A stretch of DNA of 64,000 nucleotides from Meconema thalassinum (taxonomy: Eukaryota > Arthropoda > Insecta > Orthoptera > Tettigoniidae). The notes beneath the pieces are model-generated. The model did not search any database. It was not told the DNA's origin and was given only the letters and a program-made list of their open reading frames with translations. The DNA lies in NCBI GenBank assembly GCA_946902985.2, contig OX336389.2, positions 343,950,444 to 344,014,443 on the forward strand, read 5' to 3'. Position 1 is the first letter of the stretch. Each line of letters begins with the position of its first letter. The translations under genes and the position numbers were made by a program. This document shows positions 23,401 through 30,545 of this stretch, piece by piece.

Positions 23401-23653
23401 AAATCTGCTTCTCTACATGATTATTAATTTTAATGTCTACTAAAACTTGCTTAGAAATTACTTTAGACCTCTTCCCAACAGCTGTGATAACAAAAGTGCT
23501 TTTAATTGGCATCTCCTCAAAATTTACTCCAGTTCCTTTCATTTTATCATAAAATGCACTACTTATGCAACTCTTCATACAACCACTATCAATTAAAACA
23601 TCTGTGTACGCCTCGGACACGTTAAATTTAACTATGGGGCTCTTACTAACCAC
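20444..23653 (-). CDS. pol: E2 Pol: protease, reverse transcriptase, RNase H, integrase
   Basis: An open frame of 1069 codons. Order: retropepsin with the active-site VLIDSGC (residue 17 on) and a flap-like ILGSEWL; RT with YGLKSSSAAL and catalytic YIDDMVIS; RNase H with VMTDASH, ELELLG and HTDHHAL; integrase with an HHCC finger (HRELGH and CDTCQ), catalytic Asp in LLCVDLFGP, Asp in LSDSGPQF and Glu in GNSAERPL; then a GPY/F-like YEGPFIVSK end. No chromodomain and no Env. The listed start is a GTG, and the frame is open further upstream into gag, so translation is probably by minus-one frameshift from gag at 23791-23797 and not by independent initiation. Intact in all catalytic motifs. Confidence 0.93.
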   Translation of the reverse strand: MVSKSPIVKFNVSEAYTDVLIDSGCMKSCISSAFYDKMKGTGVNFEEMPIKSTFVITAVGKRSKVISKQVLVDIKINNHVEKQICLVIPNLVFSVILGSEWLSRVSGNLCYDVGSLKFKWGDSEVEVAFNDQIQRTSVVGVICTLNEISPAVERGSPCFVGSVITNGSLEDSLREAAFQGNIEDEQCVRLYDVLWCNRRVFEDRIGMANCYTHSLNVIDRSVFTGHRYPVPFAYQSAVEAQINQMLEDGIIEHSNSPYVNSLITVPKTDGTVRICLDARLVNSRISSDQLKSMSIEELMQTFEGKKYFTCVDLSSSFWQVPLMYEDRPFTAFSHKYNLYQFCRTPYGLKSSSAALIRALYIALGDDTGEFVTIYIDDMVISSRSFEEHLCHLNIVFQKLDQAGFTLKLSKSSFCQSEVTFLGHRVSSRGVTPEESRVNKILNAEVPQNVKQLKTYLGICNFFRRFVLKYSGLVEPFRELLKSGTRWRWESKHDQAFRALKEGFEKAVVLKYPLKDKEYVVMTDASHIGIAGVLCQKDEEGNLCIVSLASRGLTAAEKRYTITELELLGIVFSLGKFRMYLVGGKFEIHTDHHALLYMRTCKLSSNRVSRWILALQEYEFTVKYIKGKDNILADMLSRDTNLCRDYPVVKAEDGILICACVDSSNRASLQTLRNMLVEQRDDVKLKEPLARLEIGEEEYVKVGRFTYKMQDGLLARKCRNNRWAICVPATLREELIWFIHRELGHFGAAKVFYEIGRDFIWSKMGRDVRRILAKCDTCQRSKYPVKYLVGERSAVLTSSPGELLCVDLFGPIVKGQYGYEYIFIVIDAFSKYVKLYPLRKATELACSRLIINKYVPEFGIPLRILSDSGPQFTAKKWRTSMQEAGITHVHSSVRYPQGNSAERPLREVARLFRTLVHDKHAAWVGHLPKVETWLNSVQHESTKLTPYEVHFGKRPQNELARVLGLNEGKQPGMDYIVQLAKQNLSKSAQKRIRQQKETKFDLFEPGDRVLLRVPKQSNKLEKVMSKFFYLYEGPFIVSKSIGKTAYVLENSEGNRLYGTYNIHSLRKYVS

Positions 23654-23769
23654 TTCCTGAATAATACCTTCATCATTTAGTTCATGTAATAATTCATTTC
23701 TTACATTTAGGTCATAGGGTTCCTGTATAATTGTATGGACAGGGCATGCTACAGACTGAGATTCTGACC

Positions 23770-25713
23770 TTACTTCGCAGCCTGGTTCGCGTTTAAAGAA
23801 CCGCTACAGCTGGCCGTAGTACTAGTTACTATTGCACTGGTCTGGTTGTTCTGAGTTGTGTTGTCATTGTTTGGCTGTATATTACTACCACTAGGCTGTC
23901 CTCTTCCTTGACCCCTATTCTGGTTGTAATTATTGTCATTATAATTTCTCCCTTGATTTCCCCTGAAATCATTGTTTCTCCCTTGATTTCCCCTGTAATC
24001 ATTGTTCCTCCCTTGATACTGATTACCATAGCCATTTCCTCTGTTCTGATTTAGCTGATGATTATTATTATTTCTATTTTGAGCGTTGGCCCCTTCGCCA
24101 CCGTTCCCTTGAACTTCTTCATGCCTGGCTTCATTAGGTCTATTATTATTATTACCCTGGTTCCGATTGAAATTGTCCTCATAACCCCCTTTCCCTAGTG
24201 CATCAAATGTGCTTAACAAATTTTCTACTTGTGATATAGTCTTTACATTCTGGATACAAGCAGCCTCCTTGATCCTATAGGGAAAGTGCCTAAGTAGCAA
24301 CCTTACCACATCACTTTCCTCCTTCAAGCCATCAAGATATTTACACACTAATACCTGCCCTAAAAAGTATTCGGTCATGGTGGAGCTTCCTTTAGGGTTA
24401 TATTTACCACACACTACTCCCTCACGATGCTGCGACTGAATAACCTCATTCCAGAACTTTTCACAGAATTTCATTTTAAAATCTTTGATATCAGTAAACT
24501 TGTCTCTGTAGACAGCAAACCAATTCCTCGTTTCCCCCACAAACACTTGTTCTAAAATTTCAACTACCTGGCACCACTCAATACTACCATTTTCCAACCT
24601 TTCCCCGAATTTATTTTCTATAGTGTTCATGAACTCCATTGGGCACCCCTGTCGATTGCTGAACTTACCCAGTTCTACCTCCCTGTGTGTGCTATTCACA
24701 AAAACTGGCCTATTCTGACTATTTTCTTGCCTGATCCTAGCTTTTAATTTTAACTCTAATTCTGCGATTTTCTCCTCAGCCTTCCTCTCAATACTGTTTA
24801 CTGTTAATTTAATGTTTCCTTCTGATTCTTCTACTTTATCATATAGCTTTGCTTGTTTCTCCTCAATCTTGCTAATGCTTTCCCTATTACTCTCTCTTAA
24901 ATCATTTACTTCTGCAACTATTTGTGAGTGGACTTTCTCAATTCTACCCCCCAGCTGTTCCTTAACCTCTTTAGTAGCTACCTGAATTTTGTCAATTTCT
25001 CCCCCCAATTGCTTTTTGATCTGCTGTGTTTCCAGTTGCACTAGTTCTTTTAAATTTTCAGCCTGTGTACTGATTCTAATTTCCAACTCCTCCTGTACTT
25101 TTCCTAATTTTCTGTCTACATCTGCAATAATCTCTTTAGCCTTTTCTTCCATCACCCCCCTGATCTCACCTCTAATCAGTTCGAATTTGTCACTCATTTC
25201 CCTACTGTTTTGTTCTAATTTAGCATTTAAAGTTTCAGTACTCTCTCTATTTTCCTTACTGTTTTGTTCTAATCTGGCGTTTAAAGTTTCATTACTCTCT
25301 CTATTTTCCCTACTGTTTTGTTCTAATTTTGCATTATTCTGTTCTAATTTTGCATTTAAAGCTTCTGTACTTTCTTTATTTTCCCTACTGTTTTGTTCTA
25401 ATTTTGCATTATTCTGTTCTAATTTTGCATTTAAAGCATCTGTACTTTCTTTATTTTCCCTACTGTTTTGTTCTAATTTTGCATTATTCTGTTCTAATTT
25501 TGCATTTAAAGCATCACTACTAACTTTGTTCTGATACATGAACTCGAGAAGTAAAGTTTTTAATTCTGGTTGGCCGCCTACACTCCCTGTTTCAGTATCG
25601 GGATTTACCTCCGCTACCCCGGTACTACCATCACTCGACATACTGCTCGTATCATCATTCTCCAGTTGATGACCACTACGTAACCTCATCTGTCTTTTTT
25701 TCTCATCCCCCAT
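23770..25713 (-). CDS. gag: E2 Gag: coiled coil, capsid-like core, Asn/Arg/Gly-rich tail
   Basis: About 647 residues from an ATG giving MGDEKKRQMRLRSGHQLE; the open frame extends 24 codons further upstream but the conserved ATG is preferred. Residues of roughly 60-370 are heptad-rich, including repeated NAKLEQNSRENKEST units and ELVQLETQQIKKQL. A Retrotrans_gag-like core follows (ETRNWFAVYRDKF, KFCEKFWNEV, LLRHFPYRIKEAAC). The C-terminus is rich in Asn, Arg, Gly and Gln with GNQGRNNDFR repeats. I see no CCHC zinc knuckle, so RNA binding may rest on this RG/N-rich tail. The stop is followed by pol in the minus-one frame. Confidence 0.9.
   Translation of the reverse strand: MGDEKKRQMRLRSGHQLENDDTSSMSSDGSTGVAEVNPDTETGSVGGQPELKTLLLEFMYQNKVSSDALNAKLEQNNAKLEQNSRENKESTDALNAKLEQNNAKLEQNSRENKESTEALNAKLEQNNAKLEQNSRENRESNETLNARLEQNSKENRESTETLNAKLEQNSREMSDKFELIRGEIRGVMEEKAKEIIADVDRKLGKVQEELEIRISTQAENLKELVQLETQQIKKQLGGEIDKIQVATKEVKEQLGGRIEKVHSQIVAEVNDLRESNRESISKIEEKQAKLYDKVEESEGNIKLTVNSIERKAEEKIAELELKLKARIRQENSQNRPVFVNSTHREVELGKFSNRQGCPMEFMNTIENKFGERLENGSIEWCQVVEILEQVFVGETRNWFAVYRDKFTDIKDFKMKFCEKFWNEVIQSQHREGVVCGKYNPKGSSTMTEYFLGQVLVCKYLDGLKEESDVVRLLLRHFPYRIKEAACIQNVKTISQVENLLSTFDALGKGGYEDNFNRNQGNNNNRPNEARHEEVQGNGGEGANAQNRNNNNHQLNQNRGNGYGNQYQGRNNDYRGNQGRNNDFRGNQGRNYNDNNYNQNRGQGRGQPSGSNIQPNNDNTTQNNQTSAIVTSTTASCSGSLNANQAAK
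23791..23797 (-). promoter_or_regulatory. E2 gag-pol minus-one slippery heptamer T TTA AAC
   Basis: On the minus strand the gag frame reads TCT TTA AAC, which fits X XXY YYZ. It is eight codons before the gag stop; the minus-one frame beyond it is open into pol. The same heptamer is kept in E1 and E3. Confidence 0.75.
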
Positions 25714-25826
25714 AATGATATACACTGATAAAGACAAATAACCCCCAAAATACAGGCACAGAAATATATACCCTTCTCCTTCCACAAATGTTATTAGGTT
25801 TTCAGCCCCAAGTTGTCGGCGACAAA

Positions 25827-27128
25827 TGTACTGGTTTCGCTAGCCCACACTGTTGGGAGAGAAATGTAACTCTTTACCTTTGCCTAAGCTATGTTGTTTT
25901 AATGGGCGCCAAGACCTCAATGCAATGTTGAAATCTAAATTTGTATTTAACAACGTCTAGCTCTGGCAGAACACATTCAAGACTCTATTCACTCAGATCG
26001 TGGTATGATTTGATCATTAACCCAACAAACAATTGTATCAGGAGAAGGAATTGGTCTATATCTAATGCTACCTACTGAAAGCAAAGATTGCATTGTAAAA
26101 GAAATGAATTTATTATATAAAACAAGTATAGCAAAATTAATAATAATAATAAGTTTAAAATTTAAATTGGAGCGTTGTGATTTGAATATTACCGATAGAA
26201 AATTACGTGAAAACGGAGTCTGATAAATTGATTTTACTCTTATTTCCAAGCTATGAAGTTACTGAAATATGAAATATAAAACAAAGAAAATGAGAGATTG
26301 CGTATTTCTGCGTCATGTGCGCTTACCATTGGAAATTTCCAAAGCATCTCCCTCGTTCTTGATGATGCTGTGTGCTTCCCACAGTCTCCTGGACGTCGTC
26401 ATCTCCGTCGAAATTTGATGATATCCTGGTAGATTATATAATTCTATGGTCCGTACCTCGGACCCAAACTCGCGTAAAACCGCACTGGTTACGTTTTACA
26501 AAAGTTCGTCGCTAACTCCACTGAACATCGGAGCGACACGCACTTGCGACCGTACACCGCAAGTTCTACACAGATAGTCCTTGTTTCATCGCGCGTCGAA
26601 CGATATATCCACATGCCGGCTCCCCACTCTTCAGTCCCAACTAGCTTACGTCGTCTCCCCTGATTGGCTGAACCACCACGCGATCTTCTCCTCCTCCTGG
26701 TCATTGCACTCGGCGACAGGGTTCCGTTTCAACAATTCGCCTCTTCTTGACGATGCGACCCAAGATTGCGTCATGCTCCTCGACAGGAAACAGCTTGTAT
26801 TAGAATTCCCAGTGAGTCACGTCTCTCTCAAATACCCTAACTGACAAAAACTCCGTAAAATTCCGTAATCAGATAATTTTCTATGATATCGTCGTTCGTA
26901 ATAATTTGCTTGATAGCGTTTTCTAAGACATAGAAAACCTATCTGAATGCTAATAATTTTTATAAAATGCTCCGAAAATACCTTAATAATAATTACAATA
27001 AATTAATAATAATAATAAATTACCATGAAAAATTGTCTTGGCAGAACAATTTGCCGCGTAAATAAATATAGAATGGCTTCCTACTGACTTATGCCAGTTG
27101 CATAAAACCCCTCGAAAAACACGTTACA
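25827..27128 (-). repeat. E2 5' LTR
   Basis: Same limits as the E2 3' LTR (TGTAACGTG to CCAGTACA). It faces the E3 5' LTR across a 38-bp spacer. Downstream on the minus strand, TTTGTCGCCGACAACTTGGG occupies the primer-site position; this differs from the E3 site and lacks a perfect TGG start. Confidence 0.92.
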
Positions 27129-27166
27129 TGTTATAGAGTCGTCAGGTTGTGTCACTTCCATCTCAC
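27129..27166. other. 38-bp LINE A spacer between head-to-head E2 and E3
   Basis: Consists of the E2 duplication TGTT, 30 bp of LINE A coding sequence, and the E3 duplication TCAC. Read on the minus strand it stays in the LINE A frame, showing that two independent insertions hit the same ORF about 34 bp apart. Confidence 0.9.
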
Positions 27167-27695
27167 TGTAACGTGTTTTTCGAGGGGTTTTATGCAACTG
27201 GCATAAGTCAGTAGGAAGCCATTCTATATTTATTTACGCGGCAAATTGTTCTGCCAAGACAATTTTTCATGGTAATTTATTATTATTATTAATTTATTAT
27301 AATTATTATTAAGGTATTTTCGGAGCATTTTATAAAAATTTTTAGCATTCAGATAGGTTTTCTATGTCTTAGAAAACGCTATCAAGCAAATTATTACGAA
27401 CGACGATATCATAGAAAATTATCTGATTACGGAATTTTACGGAGTTTTTGTCAGTTAGGGTATTTGAGAGAGATGACTCACTGGGATTTCAAGTACACGC
27501 TGATTCTTGTCGAGAAGCATGACGCAATCTTGGGTCGCAAGGTCTAGAAAAGGCGAATTGTTGAAACGGAAATCGACTTCTCCCTCCCGCGGAGTGTAAT
27601 GAGGAAGGAGTGGGGATCTAGCGCGTAGGGTGCAGCCAATGAGTGAGGACGACGTAAGCTAGATGTCGGTACCGTGGTGGGGGAGCCAACGGGTG

Positions 27696-27702
27696 AATAT
27701 AT
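27696..27702 (+). promoter_or_regulatory. TATA-like promoter element in the E3 LTR
   Basis: AATATAT in the U3 part of the LTR, about 30 bp before a GAAACAAGGACTATC stretch that could contain the start site. The corresponding GGATATATCG is kept in E2 even though the sequence just upstream differs, which suggests it is the core promoter. Confidence 0.45.
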
Positions 27703-27902
27703 CGTTCGACGCGCGGTGAAACAAGGACTATCTGTGTAGAACTTGCGGTGTACGGTCGCAAGTGCGTGTCGCTCCGATGTTCAGTGGAGTTAGCGACGAA
27801 CTTTTGTAAAACGTAACCAGTGCGGTTTTACGCGGGTTTGGGTCCGAGGTACGGACCATAGAATTATATAATCTACCAGGATATCATCAAATTTCGACAG
27901 AG

Positions 27903-28316
27903 ATGACGACGTCCAGGAGACTGTGGGAAGCACACAGCATCATCAAGAACGAGGGAGATGCTTTGGCAATTTCCAATGGTAAGCGCACATGACGCAGAAA
28001 TACGCAATCTCTCATTTTCTTTGTTTTATATTTCATATTTCAGTAACTTCATAGCTTGGAAATAAGAGTAAAATCAATTTATCAGACTCCGTTTTCACGT
28101 AATTTTCTATCGGTAATATTCAAATCACAACGCTCCAATTTAAATTTTAAACTTATTATTATTATTAATTTTGCTATACTTGTTTTATATAATAAATTCA
28201 TTTCTTTTACAATGCAATCTTTGCTTTCAGTAGGTAGCATTAGATATAGACCAATTCCTTCTCCTGATACAATTGTTTGTTGGGTTAATGATCAAATCAT
28301 ACCACGATCTGAGTGA
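27903..28316 (+). other. Possible two-exon mini-ORF inside the LTR
   Basis: An ATG at 27903 opens MTTSRRLWEAHSIIKNEGDA up to a donor-like AATG/GTAAGC at 27978/27979. An acceptor-like TTGCTTTCAG ends at 28230. Joined, the frame continues VGSIRYRPIPSPD to a TGA, giving about 53 residues. E2 LTRs have the same sites. In E1 the second part (MQSLxxVGS, NDAIIPRSD) is recognisable but the exon-1 phase differs and one LTR lacks the ATG. This is an inference from splice-like motifs; it may instead be a leader intron without coding function. Confidence 0.35.
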
Positions 28317-28551
28317 ATAGAGTCTTGAATGTGTTCTGCCAGAGCTAGACGTTGTTAAATACAAATTTAGATTTCAACATTGCATTGAGGTCTTGGCGCC
28401 CATTAAAACAACATAGCTTAGGCAAAGGTAAACAGTTACATTTCTCTCCCAACAGTGTGGGCTAGCGAAACCATTACATTTGTACGCTCAACGTGGAGCA
28501 AAGTAAATACCGTTTCACTTGTCATCCCAGCCTAAGCAAGACCATTACATT

Positions 28552-28568
28552 TGGCGCCCAACGTGGGG
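28552..28568 (+). promoter_or_regulatory. E3 primer-binding site, tRNA-Lys type
   Basis: TGGCGCCCAACGTGGGG lies two bases after the LTR. It is the exact complement of the 3' end of tRNA-Lys(CUU) as generally known (ends CCCCACGTTGGGCG plus CCA). The same site type is used by Lys1,2-primed retroelements. Confidence 0.85.
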
Positions 28569-28660
28569 ATGAAAACCTAATAACATTTGTGGAAGGAGAA
28601 GGGTATATATTTCTGTGCCTGTATTTTGGGGGTTATTTGTCTTTATCAGTGTATATCATT

Positions 28661-30545
28661 ATGGGGGATGAGAAAGAAAGACAGATGAGGTTACGTAGTG
28701 GTCATCAACTGGAGAATGATGATACGAGCAGTATGTCGAGTGATGGTAGTACCGGGGTAGCGGAGGTAAATCCCGATACTGAAACAGGGAGTGTAGGCGG
28801 CCAACCAGAATTAAAAACTTTACTTCTCGAGTTCATGTATCAGAACAAAGTTAGTAGTGATGCTTTAAATGCAAAATTAGAACAGAATAATGCAAAATTA
28901 GAACAAAACAGTAGGGAAAATAAAGAAAGTACAGAAGCTTTAAATGCAAAATTAGAACAGAATAATGCAAAATTAGAACAGAATAATGCAAAATTAGAAC
29001 AAAACAGTAGGGAAAATAGAGAGAGTAATGAAACTTTAAACGCCAGATTAGAACAAAACAGTAAGGAAAATAGAGAGAGTACTGAAACTTTAAATGCTAA
29101 ATTAGAACAAAACAGTAGGGAAATGAGTGACAAATTCGAACTGATTAGAGGTGAGATCAGGGGGGTGATGGAAGAAAAGGCTAAAGAGATTATTGCAGAT
29201 GTAGACAGAAAATTAGGAAAAGTACAGGAGGAGTTGGAAATTAGAATCAGTACACAGGCTGAAAATTTAAAAGAACTAGTGCAACTGGAAACACAGCAGG
29301 TCAAAAAGCAATTGGGGGGAGAAATTGACAAAATTCAGGTAGCTACTAAAGAGGTTAAGGAACAGCTGGGGGGTAGAATTGAGAAAGTCCACTCACAAGT
29401 AGTTGCAGAAGTAAATGATTTAAGAGAGAGTAATAGAGAGAGCATTAGCAAGATTGAGGAGAAACAAGCAAAGCTATATGATAAAGTAGAAGAATCAGAA
29501 GGAAACATTAAATTAACAGTAAACAGTATTGAGAGGAAGGCTGAGGAGAAAATCGCAGAATTAGAATTAAAATTAAAAGCTAGGATCAGGCAAGAAAATA
29601 GTCAGAATAGGCCAGTTTTGGTGAATAGCACACACAGGGAGGTAGAACTGGGTAAGCAATCGACAGGGGTGCCCAATGGAGTTCATGAACACTATAGAAA
29701 ATAAATTCGGGGAGAGGTTGGAAAATGGTAGTATTGAGTGGTGCCAGGTAGTTGAAATTTTAGAACAAGTGTTTGTGGGGGAAACGAGGAATTGGTTTGC
29801 TGTCTACAGAGACAAGTTTACTGATATCAATGATTTTAAAATGAAATTCTGTGAAAAGTTCTGGAATGAGGTTATTCAGTCGCAGCATCGTGAGGGAGTA
29901 GTGTGTGGTAAATATAACCCTAAAGGAAGCTCCACCATGACCGAATACTTTTTAGGGCAGGTATTAGTGTGTAAATATCTGGATGGGTTGAAGGAGGAAA
30001 GTGATGTGGTAAGGTTGCTACTTAGGCACTTTCCCTATAGGATCAAGGAGGCTGCTTGTATCCAGAATGTAAAGACTATATCACAAGTAGAAAATTTGTT
30101 AAGCACATTTGATGCACTAGGGAGAGGGGGTTATGAGGACAATTTCAATCGGAACCAGGGTAATAATAATAATAATAGACCTAATGAAGCCAGGCATCAG
30201 GAAGTTCAAGGGAACGGTGGCGAAGGGGCCAACGCTCAAAATAGAAATAATAATAATCAGCTATATCAGAACAGAGGAAATGGCTATGGTAATCAGTATC
30301 AAGGGAGGAACAATGATTACAGGGGAAATCAAGGGAGAAACAATGATTTCAGGGGAAATCAAGGGAGAAATTATAATGACAATAATTACAACCAGAATAG
30401 GGGTCAAGGAAGAGGACAGCCTAGTGGTAGTAATATACAGCCAAACAATGACAACATAGCCCAGAACAACCAGACCAGTTCAGTAGTTAGTAGTACTACG
30501 GCCAGCTGTAGCGGTTCTTTAAACGCGAACCAGGCTGCGAAGTAA
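28661..30545 (+). pseudogene. gag: E3 gag with a 5-nt deletion
   Basis: Starts MGDEKERQMRLRSGHQLE. It is highly similar to E2 Gag but the NAKLEQN repeat block differs: E3 has fewer full NSRENKEST units and one extra NAKLEQN. Relative to E2, five bases (TTCAG) are missing in GGGTAAG/CAATCGAC near 29657, which shifts the frame, so one frame ends at 29704 and the capsid-like core plus Asn/Arg-rich tail read from 29676 to 30545. As with E2, no zinc knuckle is seen. The copy would need a donor Gag to transpose. Confidence 0.88.
30518..30524 (+). promoter_or_regulatory. E3 gag-pol minus-one slippery heptamer T TTA AAC
   Basis: In the gag zero frame the codons are TCT TTA AAC, fitting X XXY YYZ. 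After slippage the minus-one frame has no stop and runs across the gag TAA (30543-30545) through about 45 codons into the protease. The downstream RNA fold was not computed. Confidence 0.75.

Larger units (their letters stand above)
16532..27128 (-). mobile_element. E2: young Osvaldo-like Gypsy LTR retrotransposon, minus strand, with intact gag and pol
   Basis: Flanked by the 4-bp duplication TGTT (16528-16531 and 27129-27132). LTRs are 1302 bp each and differ at about four positions by eye, so it is recent. Gag and pol frames are uninterrupted. A hAT element sits in its 3' untranslated region; without it the copy is about 9.06 kb. Pol differs from E3 at about four of 1069 residues. Env is absent. 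The long LTRs, 4-bp duplication and Lys-type primer site seen in E3 resemble the Osvaldo lineage; that placement is inference. Confidence 0.93.
27167..28549 (+). repeat. E3 5' LTR
   Basis: TGTAACGTG to CCATTACA. It is 81 bp longer than the E2 LTR; 71 bp of this is an extension at its 3' end (28479-28549). The part around 27490-27690 is poorly alignable to the E2 LTR although flanks match closely. A TATAT at 27698-27702 precedes GTTCGACGCGCGG, and AATAAA lies at 28191-28196. Confidence 0.93.

Noticed and set aside
25300..25520. Regularly spaced repeats that could be taken for a CRISPR array
   Set aside because: They are in-frame coiled-coil coding repeats of Gag without unique spacers.
24989..25534. 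Plus-strand frame of 181 codons with FCSNFA repeats
   Set aside because: Antisense of the coiled-coil repeats of E2 Gag; the same shadow occurs in E3 at 28840-29331.
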